Shown: positions 1 to 8,039 of the stretch, one piece after another
How the letters are laid out: each line of letters starts with the position of its first letter
Numbering within the stretch: position 1 is the stretch's first letter
NCBI RefSeq assembly: GCF_014192395.1
Contig: NZ_JACHXW010000019.1
Span: 80,504 to 144,503 of the forward strand
Length of the DNA: 64,000 nt
Source of the DNA: Paenibacillus endophyticus
Lineage (GTDB): Bacteria > Bacillota > Bacilli > Paenibacillales > Paenibacillaceae
Direction of reading: 5' to 3'
Position numbers and translations under genes: made by a program
The notes under the pieces: generated by a model
Database searches by the model: none
Seen by the model: the letters and a program-made list of their open reading frames with translations, nothing else
Told to the model about the DNA's origin: nothing

Positions 1-260
1 TTACGCTGCAGCCTGAGCAGGGGCAGCTCTGTCTAACGATTCGCGATAACGGACCGGGCATTTCGGAGGAGGCCGTTCCGTTTGTGTTTGAGCGGTTCTT
101 TCGCGAGGATTTGTCCCGCAGCAGCCAAACCGGAGGTAGCGGGCTTGGACTAGCGATTGCGAAGCAAATCATTGAGGGACATGACGGCTCCATATACGCG
201 GAAAGCAAGCTTGGGGCAGGCACCTCAATCATCATTGTACTACCGCCTGCCAAGCAATAG
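1..260 (+). CDS. Sensor histidine kinase, C-terminal fragment
   Basis: The window opens inside a histidine kinase; only about the last 85 residues are present, read from position 3. The ATP-binding (HATPase_c) boxes are visible: a G1 box DNGPGI, an F box FERFFRED and a G2 box GGSGLGLAIAK, and the protein ends LPPAKQ. The fragment shows that the protein is a kinase; sensor and membrane segments lie outside the window, so the signal is unknown. The stop is 10 bp before the response regulator start, so the two form a two-component operon. Certain as a kinase fragment. Confidence 0.93.
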   Translation, partial: TLQPEQGQLCLTIRDNGPGISEEAVPFVFERFFREDLSRSSQTGGSGLGLAIAKQIIEGHDGSIYAESKLGAGTSIIIVLPPAKQ

Positions 261-270
261 GAGGACGCCA

Positions 271-963
271 ATGACGAAGATATTAATCGTGGAAGATGAA
301 GTGACGATAGCCGAGGTCGAGAAGGATTATTTCGAGCTGCACGGCTTTTCGGCGGACATTTGCTTGAATGGAACAGATGGCCTGCGTGCTGCAATAAACG
401 GTCAATATGATCTCATCGTGCTTGATCTGCAGCTGCCAGGCATGGACGGGTATGAGCTATGCAGGCAGATTCGGGCCGAAAAGGAGGTCCCGATACTAAT
501 CGTATCCGCCAAGAAGGAAGAGATCGATAAAATTCGCGGCTTAAGCCTTGGCGCCGATGACTATATTACGAAGCCGTTTAGCCCAAGCGAGCTTGTCGCT
601 CGCGCGAAGGCGCATTTGCAGCGCTATCAGCGCCTGATCGGCAAGCGCGAGACGAAGGGCTCGGAGAAAATCAGCATTCGCGGCTTGCAGATTGATGCCG
701 GCTCGCGCCGTGTTTACGTGAACGGCAGCGAGGTGCAATTCACTGCGAAGGAGTTCGATCTGCTCTCTTTCCTAGCGCTTAATCCAAATCATGTATTCAG
801 CAAGCAGGAGCTGTTCGAGCAGCTGTGGGACATGGATTCGCTGGGAGAAATCGCTACCGTGACCGTTCATATTCGCAGGCTGAGGGAGAAGATTGAGGCG
901 GACCCATCAAACCCGCAATATATCGAAACCATATGGGGTGCAGGCTATCGCATGACCGTATAG
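271..963 (+). CDS. OmpR/PhoB-family response regulator
   Basis: 230-residue two-component regulator, partner of the kinase just upstream. The N-terminal receiver domain has the acidic pocket EDE near residues 8-10, the phospho-accepting Asp52 in the context VLDLQLPG, and the conserved Lys in YITKPF. The C-terminal winged-helix DNA-binding domain carries FTAKEFDLL and ends with WGAGYRMTV. I chose the ATG at 271 because GGAGG lies 7 bp upstream; an in-frame start further upstream would run through the kinase gene. The regulon is unknown; the next gene encodes an S-layer protein, but with more than 130 bp between them. Confidence 0.93.
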   Translation: MTKILIVEDEVTIAEVEKDYFELHGFSADICLNGTDGLRAAINGQYDLIVLDLQLPGMDGYELCRQIRAEKEVPILIVSAKKEEIDKIRGLSLGADDYITKPFSPSELVARAKAHLQRYQRLIGKRETKGSEKISIRGLQIDAGSRRVYVNGSEVQFTAKEFDLLSFLALNPNHVFSKQELFEQLWDMDSLGEIATVTVHIRRLREKIEADPSNPQYIETIWGAGYRMTV

Positions 964-1099
964 AAGGATTGGAAGTGATCGTTTCGGAAAAGTTTCGCGG
1001 CTGTTTATCTTTTGTTAATGTTTTGTTTGCTCGGGGTTTATTTTTGTGCTTTATCATGAGTGTAAGTTAATCAACAGCATTCATGAGGAGGAAACAAAG

Positions 1100-2620
1100 A
1101 TGAATTTCGTTTCGAATAAGATGGCAGCAATCGTATTAGCAGCAGCAATCGGGGCTTCGGCTCTTGCAACGGGGCCAGTGAATGTATGGGCAAGCAGCGG
1201 AACGCAGGCAACGGCCGCAGGGCTTGGCTTTCAGGATATAAATGAGGACGGCGCTTCTTCGGCAGCCATTCAAGAACTATTGAAGCAAGGTGTAATGAAC
1301 GGCTATGGAAATGGTCTGGTCAAGCCGAATGCGGCAGTAACGCGTGCGGAGCTTGCCAAGCTGGTCGTGACAGCCCTGGGATTGCCGATTAACGCGGCTC
1401 AGCCCGCGGGAGTTACGGATCTGGCGGCGGGCAAATGGTATCATGATTACGTCGCAACGCTAGTTAACCTAGGCGTGATGCTACCCGAAGGAGGATTGCT
1501 GAAGCCAAATGAGCCGGCAACCGCAGAGGAGCTTGCAGGCGTAGTCTCGAAGGCGTTGAAGAGGGATGTTGCTTCCGTTCAATACTGGGCGAAAAATGTT
1601 GGCGTAAAGGCTGAATCGGTGACGCGCGGCGAACTAGCGCAGCTAGTCGTCACATCGCAACAGGCGAAGCCTTCGACGGATGCAACCGTTGCAGAGATCA
1701 AGGTGCTAAACACGATCACGCTTGAGATCACTTTCTCTGAGCCGCTGACGCCGGAGGATGCGGCACTTGATCAAGCATTGAAAAACTTCAGCTTCAGCAA
1801 TGGACTCACTATGCTTAACGTGCCGCAGCTTAAAACGGGCTCTATCTCGACCTACATCGTGCCAACCTCTCCGCAGAAGGCGGAAGCATCCTATGACCTG
1901 ACCTATAAAGGTAAATCGGCAGGTTCATTCGTAGGCAGCGGCGAGAAAATCGAAATGAGCAGCGCCGGCCAAGTTTCGTTTGATACGTTCGAGGTTGAAT
2001 CGGAGTTGTCCAAAGGCGTGACGGATTACGGAAATGTCATTTCAGCCTACTCGGTTGGCAGAGCAGCGATCGCCTTTGTACTGAATGAGAATAACCAATA
2101 CAACGGGAATACGTATGAGATCATTTCTTCCATGCGTGCCAAGCAGGTAACGATTACGCCAGAGGGCGGTGCGCCGATGCAGGCGACATATGTCTTATTC
2201 ACGCAAGCGACCGATGGCCGCCAAGCGCCTAAATTCCGGCTGCCTGCCGGTTCCGTATTGACACCGGGCGTTAAATATACGGTAACCTCGGAATGGTCGA
2301 ATATCGCGAACGGCACTTTTGTTGCCAAAGAGATCGCACCGCTGGAGCTCGCTTCGGCAAAAGCGTTGAATGACAGCTCGCTTGAGCTTACGCTGAAGGA
2401 AGATCCGAAAGACGAGCTGTTTGCGGTTCGGAGCATTGAGCTGACGGGCACGGACGGCAGCAAGCTGACCGCGGCTTATAAGCTGACATCACGCAAAGGG
2501 GCAACGGGTATTTTTGAGCTTGCAAGCGGATCGAAGCTGGCAGCGGGCATGACGTATAAAGTGAACGCCGTTTCGGGCTGGGCAACGGGAAGCGATATTG
2601 CAGTCACATTGTCCGAATAA
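1100..2620 (+). CDS. S-layer homology (SLH) domain protein, exported
   Basis: 506-residue secreted protein. It has a Sec signal peptide (MNFVSNK, then a hydrophobic Ala/Val stretch, cleavage probably near VWASS). Two recognisable SLH repeats follow at about residues 40-90 and 100-150, with the typical motifs GYGNG, VTRAELAKLV and WYHDYVATLVNLGV. A third is degenerate around residues 155-190 (SVTRGELAQLV). SLH triplets bind pyruvylated secondary cell wall polymer, so the protein should sit on the cell surface. The rest is Ig- or beta-sandwich-like, with no catalytic motif I recognise. AGGAGG lies 8 bp before the ATG at 1100. The weak SLH motifs suggest reduced or altered wall anchoring. Confidence 0.85.
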   Translation: MNFVSNKMAAIVLAAAIGASALATGPVNVWASSGTQATAAGLGFQDINEDGASSAAIQELLKQGVMNGYGNGLVKPNAAVTRAELAKLVVTALGLPINAAQPAGVTDLAAGKWYHDYVATLVNLGVMLPEGGLLKPNEPATAEELAGVVSKALKRDVASVQYWAKNVGVKAESVTRGELAQLVVTSQQAKPSTDATVAEIKVLNTITLEITFSEPLTPEDAALDQALKNFSFSNGLTMLNVPQLKTGSISTYIVPTSPQKAEASYDLTYKGKSAGSFVGSGEKIEMSSAGQVSFDTFEVESELSKGVTDYGNVISAYSVGRAAIAFVLNENNQYNGNTYEIISSMRAKQVTITPEGGAPMQATYVLFTQATDGRQAPKFRLPAGSVLTPGVKYTVTSEWSNIANGTFVAKEIAPLELASAKALNDSSLELTLKEDPKDELFAVRSIELTGTDGSKLTAAYKLTSRKGATGIFELASGSKLAAGMTYKVNAVSGWATGSDIAVTLSE

Positions 2621-2641
2621 TTACATTCAAGGTGCTTCAAC

Positions 2642-2671
2642 AAGGCAGGCCGATTGCGGCTTGCCTTTTTT
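2642..2671 (+). terminator. Rho-independent terminator after SLH gene
   Basis: AAGGCA pairs with TGCCTT, with an inner GCC/GGC pair, and a run of T follows directly. It ends transcription of the SLH gene. Confidence 0.85.
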
Positions 2672-2685
2672 GTGCTGATATAGGT

Positions 2686-2900
2686 TGTCAACTCTCATGA
2701 TGCGAGTACTCATGAATCCAAGTATTCATGCTGTCAACTCTCATGATGCGAGTACTCATGAATCCAGTATGCGTGTTGTCAACTCTCATCATGCGAATCT
2801 TATGAATTCAGCTCTATGCTGCCAGCTCACATTATGCGAGGTCTTATGAATTCAATTTTTTAACTGTCAGCTTCATCATGTCCGCTTTCATGAAATCCGT
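2686..2900. repeat. Five-copy degenerate tandem array, about 45 bp period, palindromic core
   Basis: This fills most of the 373-bp gap between the SLH gene and yunB. Copies begin near 2686, 2732, 2777, 2820 and 2865, giving periods of 46, 45, 43 and 45 bp. Copies 1 and 2 share TGTCAACTCTCATGATGCGA followed by GTACTCATGAATCCA; copies 3-5 diverge progressively. Each good copy holds the palindromes TCATGA and GAGTACTC. No reading frame explains it. It could be a protein-binding array, a decayed satellite or a stack of promoter elements for yunB; the sequence does not decide. Confidence 0.75.
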
Positions 2901-2993
2901 TCACATGATGGCTGCCTGCTTATCTTCTTTTTTGGCCAAGTTCCGCATAAGTATGGGTAATGGCTGCGAGCCGGAATGCGGGAGGGGATCGGA

Positions 2994-4109
2994 TTGGCGA
3001 AATGGGGAAGGAGAGGCTGGCGGTTCAGGCCGTTTGGCGGAAGCCGGATGCTCGGATCAGGCCGACCGTTCTCACGGGTTAAGGCAGTGAGCTGGGGAAG
3101 CCGCGGCAGCACGTCCGCATCGCGCCCGGCACCGAAGAAATGGGGTACACGGGGAAGTTCGAGCAGCAGCAGGCGGCCCGTGCTTAATTTTGGCGGCTCC
3201 AGAAGCAAGAGCAGTGGCAGCTCAGGCGGAGCATGGGGAGCGAGACCGGCAAGGCCAAGGATCAGGCGCAGGACGATATTCATCATTACATTGGTCGTGA
3301 TGATGGTGTTTACCATACAATCTTTTGTTTATATCGAACGAAACCTGCGTCCGCCGCTTATGAACATCGCGAAGATTAGAGTGAAGCAGGTAGCAACGCA
3401 GGCCATCAATAAAGCGATAACGGAGCAGGTAGCAAGCCGCTCAGAAACAGATAAGCTCATTGATTGGAAAATGAACAGCAATGGCAAAATATCCGGCTTC
3501 ATGCTGAATTACGCTGAGCATATGAGCATTACCTCGCAAACGATCAATACGGTGCAAGCGACTTTGAACGACATGAAGGATATTCCAGAGCATATCCCGA
3601 TCGGCCATGCGCTGAACAGTGCCATTATCTCTTCATTCGGACCGCGGGTCCCGGTCAAGTTCGAGCCCGTTGGCGCCGTAAAGGTAGATCTCAGCACACG
3701 GCAAAAAGATGCAGGCATCAACATGATTCTGGTTGAGGTGTACATTCGGATCATAGCAGAAGTAACGATTATTATCCCGTTTGACACCGAGCCGGAAATC
3801 GTCGAAACGGATATACCGATTTCCTATTTGCTCGTTGTAGGCGACGTACCTATGTATTATTACGACAACACGGGCAAGCCAGTTGGGGATTCGGCTGCGC
3901 AGGCTCCTAATATTTCGGTTCCATTAGGCCAAGGAAACGGCAGCGGCGTGACGGCGAATCCTCAGAACAGCGGAAATGAAGAGGATTCTAACTCGGGAGC
4001 AGCAGGCGCCGAAGGCGCGACAGAAGGATCGAACGAGTCGGAGGGGCATTCCAATAACTCGGGCAATGTCGAAAGCAATGCAGGCGATGCGGCAAGCGGC
4101 GGGGAATAG
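2994..4109 (+). CDS. yunB: Sporulation protein YunB
   Basis: YunB-family protein of about 371 residues, a sporulation protein expected in the mother cell. The conserved part starts with one transmembrane helix (IFIITLVVMMVF) followed by LRPPLMNIAKIRVKQVATQAI and a mostly beta extracytoplasmic domain. Position next to lytH and lipA matches the order I recall from Bacillus. I prefer the TTG at 2994, which has GGAGGGG 8 bp upstream; an ATG at 2976 lacks a ribosome binding site. Odd features: about 95 residues rich in Arg, Ser, Gly and Trp precede the membrane helix, and about 75 low-complexity residues (Asn, Ser, Gly, Glu) end the protein. The family core is much shorter. Confidence 0.85.
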   Translation: MAKWGRRGWRFRPFGGSRMLGSGRPFSRVKAVSWGSRGSTSASRPAPKKWGTRGSSSSSRRPVLNFGGSRSKSSGSSGGAWGARPARPRIRRRTIFIITLVVMMVFTIQSFVYIERNLRPPLMNIAKIRVKQVATQAINKAITEQVASRSETDKLIDWKMNSNGKISGFMLNYAEHMSITSQTINTVQATLNDMKDIPEHIPIGHALNSAIISSFGPRVPVKFEPVGAVKVDLSTRQKDAGINMILVEVYIRIIAEVTIIIPFDTEPEIVETDIPISYLLVVGDVPMYYYDNTGKPVGDSAAQAPNISVPLGQGNGSGVTANPQNSGNEEDSNSGAAGAEGATEGSNESEGHSNNSGNVESNAGDAASGGE

Positions 4110-4117
4110 CCGTTAAT

Positions 4118-4168
4118 AAAAAACGACTTTATTGTCCGCTGTGAAGGGCGGACGATAAAGTCGTTTTG
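4118..4168. terminator. Bidirectional terminator between yunB and lytH
   Basis: AAACGACTTTATTGTCCGC pairs almost perfectly with GCGGACGATAAAGTCGTTT. An A-run lies on one side and TTTT on the other, so the hairpin can serve both convergent genes. Confidence 0.85.
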
Positions 4169-4178
4169 GCATGGCGGA

Positions 4179-5243
4179 TTATTTCCCTGAGCGAATCCGC
4201 TTGCGTTCAGCTTGCTCCCAGCGGCGCAGCATCGGATAAGGATCGAACGACCACTCCATAAGGCCCCGATCACTGTACACGCCATAATGCAGATGAGGCG
4301 GAAATTTCCCTGAGGTGCCCGGCTTTCCGTACCCAGAGCTTCCGACCCAGCCAACCACCTGGCCTGGCTTCACGATATCGCCGGTGCTGATCGTTTTGTC
4401 AAAGCCGGAAAGATGTGCGTAATAATGATAAAAGTTGTTGAGATCGCGAATGCCGATCCGCCAACCACCGTAAGGATTCCAGCCTTTTACCTCGACGATG
4501 CCGTAGCACACGCTCCGGACGGGCAACCCGTGGTCTGCGAATATATCGGTCCCCTCATGGGTTCGTCTGCCGCCCCAGCTCCGGCCCGTCCCCCATGTGC
4601 TGTTATACGAATAATGGGTGCCAATAGGAACGGGAAAAGCATGCTCGAACAAATCAAGCTTCCCGAAAGCAGCGTATATACGGGCAAACTGCTGGATGCG
4701 CTGCACGGCACGGTTATTCTGATAATATTCCCATAAGCCTATCGAAAAGTCGTCATCGGAGATGCCGTAAGCGGCAACACGGCTTACGAGTGAGTACAGA
4801 AGATCGTCGTCACTCGTACGGTCTGCCTGGCCATTGCCGTCCCCGTCGCGGCCAATACCATTGAAAAAACGAATGGAAGCTGGCGAGCTGTCCTCCGAGT
4901 TCGGGTTCAGCATGCCTGCCCAGCGCTCCGGATCGATAAATACGCCAACCGTGCTTCCGAGCATAGGCCTTGCCTTCGGTTTTACCTTTGACATCGAGCG
5001 TTCATATTGATCGATTGCGGCGATCCAGTACCAAGGCACATCGGTAAACAAGCTTAATTTCTCATATAACGATCTTCTTATAGGCAAAGGATCTGTCTCG
5101 GCAGCTGCCATTCGGTCAGCGTTTTTTCCAATCCGGCTCATGATCGCAGGAGAGGCTTTAGCGTTGCTGACCGGAAGAGCCATGAGCAGCAATGCTGCGA
5201 TTAATGCTGCGGCAATAGGTATAGTCAGTTTCAAACGTCTCAC
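4179..5243 (-). CDS. lytH: M23-family peptidase, LytH (YunA)-like spore cortex endopeptidase
   Basis: 354-residue exported M23 (LytM) metallopeptidase. An N-terminal signal/membrane segment (about residues 7-30) is followed by a long middle region and the catalytic domain from about residue 210. The zinc-site motifs HEGTDIF and HLHYG are both intact. In Bacillus subtilis LytH is the L-Ala-D-Glu endopeptidase that leaves L-alanine side chains in spore cortex peptidoglycan and is made in the mother cell. The same gene neighbourhood (yunB convergent, lipA divergent) supports that identity. I found no convincing sigma-K promoter by eye. An ordinary cell-wall hydrolase of the same family is the alternative. 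Confidence 0.82.
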   Translation of the reverse strand: MRRLKLTIPIAAALIAALLLMALPVSNAKASPAIMSRIGKNADRMAAAETDPLPIRRSLYEKLSLFTDVPWYWIAAIDQYERSMSKVKPKARPMLGSTVGVFIDPERWAGMLNPNSEDSSPASIRFFNGIGRDGDGNGQADRTSDDDLLYSLVSRVAAYGISDDDFSIGLWEYYQNNRAVQRIQQFARIYAAFGKLDLFEHAFPVPIGTHYSYNSTWGTGRSWGGRRTHEGTDIFADHGLPVRSVCYGIVEVKGWNPYGGWRIGIRDLNNFYHYYAHLSGFDKTISTGDIVKPGQVVGWVGSSGYGKPGTSGKFPPHLHYGVYSDRGLMEWSFDPYPMLRRWEQAERKRIRSGK

Positions 5244-5356
5244 CCTTCCAAAAGCATGACAGTTATGACGTTATCGTTTGCAAATGAATCGTTTTTATGC
5301 GAAATCGGTTCGCATTGGAAACGAAATGCCGAGAAAGTGCTATTTTTTATGGAAAC

Positions 5357-5366
5357 ATGTTATAAT
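5357..5366 (+). promoter_or_regulatory. Extended -10 promoter of lipA
   Basis: TATAAT at 5361-5366 is preceded by TG in the extended -10 position (ATGT before TATAAT). No good -35 is visible. It lies 51 bp before the lipA start and is probably sigma-A dependent. Confidence 0.55.
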
Positions 5367-5417
5367 AACCCCATGAGTTTAGGAACGATAAATGAACTTG
5401 AAAGCAGGTAATCCCTT

Positions 5418-6362
5418 ATGAAACAACAAGAAACGCTTAAAAAGCCTGACTGGCTTCGCATAAAATTAGCGACAGACGGCAACTATGCCGAAATTAAAAA
5501 TATGATGCGCACCAAAACATTACATACGGTATGCGAGGAAGCACGCTGCCCGAATATTTATGAATGCTGGTCGAACCGTACGGCTACATTTATGATATTG
5601 GGTGATATTTGCACGCGCGCATGCCGTTTCTGCGCGGTCAAGACCGGCATGCCGACTGAGCTCGATCTTGACGAACCGGAACGCGTGGCGGAAGCGGCGG
5701 AGCAGATGAATTTGCAGCACTGCGTAGTTACTTCGGTTGCTCGCGATGATTTGAAGGATGGCGGCGCCTCTATTTTTGCAGCTACGGTACACGCGATACG
5801 CAAGCGTATGCCATTTTGCCGCGTAGAGGTATTGATTCCCGATTTTCTTGGCAATAAGGATGCGCTTCAGATCGTCATGGATGCCAATCCGGATATTCTG
5901 AACCATAACGTGGAAACTGTAGAGAGACTCTCGGATCGCGTCCGTGCAAAAGCGAAATACAGCCGTACCATGGAACTGTTAAGCCGTGCCAAAGAAATGA
6001 AACCCAAAATTCCAACGAAATCAAGCATTATGCTTGGCGTAGGCGAAGAATGGGATGAAATTTTGCAGACGATGGATGATCTTCGCGCGAACGACGTGAA
6101 TATTTTGACATTGGGTCAATATTTGCAGCCTTCGCCGAGCCATCTGAAGGTCGTACGATATGTCCACCCAGATGAATTCGCAAAACTAAAAGAAGAAGGG
6201 CTGAAGCGCGGTTTCAGGCATGTTGAATCCGCACCATTAGTACGCAGCTCTTATCATGCACATGAGCAGACCGATTCGGCACACGCAGCAATTGCTGCAG
6301 ATACCGTAGAAGCGGGATATGACCGTGAGATTCCCTCCGGTGCTTGCTCGAGCAGCTTGTAA
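5418..6362 (+). CDS. lipA: Lipoyl synthase
   Basis: 314-residue radical SAM enzyme that inserts two sulfur atoms into protein-bound octanoyl groups to make lipoyl cofactors. Both iron-sulfur sites are visible: the auxiliary-cluster motif CEEARCPNIYEC and the radical SAM motif CTRACRFC, followed by AVKTG. Length fits the family. The ATG at 5418 follows an AGGTAA-type ribosome binding site. It runs into yutD with a short gap and is divergent from lytH, as I recall for Bacillus. The last ~20 residues (after HEQTDSA) are less conserved, as usual. Confidence 0.97.
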   Translation: MKQQETLKKPDWLRIKLATDGNYAEIKNMMRTKTLHTVCEEARCPNIYECWSNRTATFMILGDICTRACRFCAVKTGMPTELDLDEPERVAEAAEQMNLQHCVVTSVARDDLKDGGASIFAATVHAIRKRMPFCRVEVLIPDFLGNKDALQIVMDANPDILNHNVETVERLSDRVRAKAKYSRTMELLSRAKEMKPKIPTKSSIMLGVGEEWDEILQTMDDLRANDVNILTLGQYLQPSPSHLKVVRYVHPDEFAKLKEEGLKRGFRHVESAPLVRSSYHAHEQTDSAHAAIAADTVEAGYDREIPSGACSSSL

Positions 6363-6388
6363 CTGACGCTCAAGATGAGGTGGAAACC

Positions 6389-7114
6389 ATGGCTTTGATT
6401 CATATCGGCGGAAAATCATATGAAATCGTACAAGAAAATAGAAATGGCTGGAATCCTGAGGCATTTCGCGATCGATACAGTGAAGTATTAGAGCGTTATG
6501 ATTATATTGTAGGAGACTGGGGCTATAGCCAGTTGAGGCTCAAAGGCTTCTTCCGCGACAACCACCAGAAAGCGACCAAGGATAGCAATCTATCCAGCAT
6601 GTCTGATTATATTAATGAATATTGCAATTTTGGCTGCGCGTATTTTATTCTCGAGAAAACGATAAGCACGCAGCGGGAGCCTGAGGATTACGATCTGGAT
6701 GCCGATGATCATCGGCCGCGTCTTGATGCGGCTGACCTTCTCGCAGCAGTTGCGGGCATGGCAGACGCAGAGGGTGGCGTGGATCTCGACAACACGGAAG
6801 TCGCAACCGCAAAGGAAGAAGTCTCGCATCCTACGCATGAGCGTCATAGCCGCCACCATAACCGTGAGAATCGGCATAGAAGCTCAAACCGCAGCAGCCA
6901 CGAGAGCAAAGGCGATTCAGCAAACGCAGCGAGTGAAGGCAAGAACAACGAGCAGCAGAGCAGCGGCAAGCGCGAGCAGCAGCGGAAGGGCGGATATAAA
7001 GGAAATGATCACCGCGGTAAAAAGCCGTTCCGGCTTGCAGCCAACGAAACCGCGGCGGCTTCGACTTCTTCAGAACAGAATAGACCGCAAAAAAAAGACA
7101 CGGAACGCCATTAA
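6389..7114 (+). CDS. yutD: YutD-like protein with a disordered His/Arg-rich tail
   Basis: 241 residues. The first ~105 match the small YutD (DUF1027) family, whose molecular function is unknown: IHIGGKSYEIVQENRNGW, RYDYIVGDWGYSQLRLKGF and EYCNFGCAYFILEKT. The ATG at 6389 has GATGAGG upstream; a start 45 bp earlier would overlap lipA. The remaining ~130 residues are acidic and then become a low-complexity tail very rich in His, Arg, Ser, Asn and Lys (HERHSRHHNREN and similar). Such a tail is not part of the family core as I know it and looks nucleic-acid or metal binding, but that is inference. Probably co-transcribed with lipA. Confidence 0.85.
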   Translation: MALIHIGGKSYEIVQENRNGWNPEAFRDRYSEVLERYDYIVGDWGYSQLRLKGFFRDNHQKATKDSNLSSMSDYINEYCNFGCAYFILEKTISTQREPEDYDLDADDHRPRLDAADLLAAVAGMADAEGGVDLDNTEVATAKEEVSHPTHERHSRHHNRENRHRSSNRSSHESKGDSANAASEGKNNEQQSSGKREQQRKGGYKGNDHRGKKPFRLAANETAAASTSSEQNRPQKKDTERH

Positions 7115-7137
7115 TATGGCGCTTCGTGTTTTTTTGT
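7089..7137. terminator. Bidirectional terminator between yutD and nadK
   Basis: The stem runs ACACGGAACGCCAT to ATGGCGCTTCGTGT. An A-run precedes it and seven or more T follow, so it can stop both convergent transcripts. Confidence 0.88.
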
Positions 7138-7142
7138 TTGAT

Positions 7143-7940
7143 TTAACGTACATCGTAACCGAGAAACGCTTCACGCACTCGATTCCAGAAAGGGAATGGA
7201 CGATAACGGGCAAAGCTGACCTTGCGGCTTGATACACTGCAGCGTATGGAGAGTATATCGCTGCGCATAATGCTGACGTGATCAATGGTAAGCTGAAGGC
7301 GCTGTTCTTTTTTTGAGATAATGTCGCAATGATGATGCTGCGGGAGCAGCACGGATGAGCCTAACGTACGGTATACGCGATTGTTGATCGAAGCAATCTC
7401 AGCGATTTGCAGCGATTCGATGGACGGATGGACGATAGCGCCGCCCAAGCTTTTGTTGTACGCTGTGCTTCCTGAAGGAGTGGAGATTACGATACCGTCA
7501 CCGCGGAACATCTCGAACATCTCATCATTAATATTAATTTGGGCAACGAGGGTTCCGTCTACGCCCTTGAGTGTAAATTCGTTCAAAGATAGGTAATGAC
7601 GAGATTCGGTCGGTGTCTCCAGCTCAATCTCCGCAAGCGGGTATCTGACAATATGCGGAGTTTCTTCCGCCATCATCTTGACAAGCTCATCAAGCTCATC
7701 TGCTTGCCAATCCGCGTAGAAGCCGAGATGTCCGGTGTGAACGCCAACAAAAGCAACATCCGTTATTTGGTCGACATATTTATGGAAAGCGAGAAGCAGC
7801 GTACCATCGCCTCCGATGGAGATGACAATTTCAGGTGCATCATCATTCCGAGCGAAGCCGCGCTCCGCAGCCAATGTATGAAATTTCTCTGCCAACGATT
7901 TGGATAAAGCGTCGCCTCGATCAATTACCGCATACTTCAA
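7143..7940 (-). CDS. nadK: NAD kinase
   Basis: 265-residue cytoplasmic NAD kinase, making NADP from NAD with ATP or polyphosphate. The hallmark GGDGTLL motif (ISIGGDGTLLLAFH) and the second motif SGSTAYNKSLGGA are present, along with GHLGFYADW. I place the start at the TTG at 7940 (protein MKYAVIDRGDALS) because GGAAGGAGA lies 6 bp upstream. A longer in-frame ATG at 7964 has no ribosome binding site and adds residues absent from typical members. It is divergent from nothing close; upstream lies ylbJ on the same strand, about 100 bp away. Confidence 0.95.
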   Translation of the reverse strand: MKYAVIDRGDALSKSLAEKFHTLAAERGFARNDDAPEIVISIGGDGTLLLAFHKYVDQITDVAFVGVHTGHLGFYADWQADELDELVKMMAEETPHIVRYPLAEIELETPTESRHYLSLNEFTLKGVDGTLVAQININDEMFEMFRGDGIVISTPSGSTAYNKSLGGAIVHPSIESLQIAEIASINNRVYRTLGSSVLLPQHHHCDIISKKEQRLQLTIDHVSIMRSDILSIRCSVSSRKVSFARYRPFPFWNRVREAFLGYDVR

Positions 7941-8039
7941 AATAAATCTCCTTCCGAGCACCATAGTACTTTAGATGATAAAGGAAATTGTGTATAAATT
8001 CAATGCGCCGCGGTGCTTCGACAGCGAAATCATACCGGC

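Noticed and set aside
157..270. N-terminal extension of the response regulator to an upstream ATG
   Set aside because: It would overlap the kinase end in another frame and adds residues foreign to the family; ATG 271 has the ribosome site.
2686..2900. CRISPR array
   Set aside because: Units are contiguous and degenerate, without constant repeats separated by unique spacers; no cas genes nearby.
4413..4736. Plus-strand open frame inside lytH
   Set aside because: Shadow of the M23 peptidase gene on the other strand; no family features.
5244..5360. Sigma-K or sigma-E promoter for lytH
   Set aside because: CATA-like sequences occur, but none has a matching -35 at the right distance; not strong enough to report.
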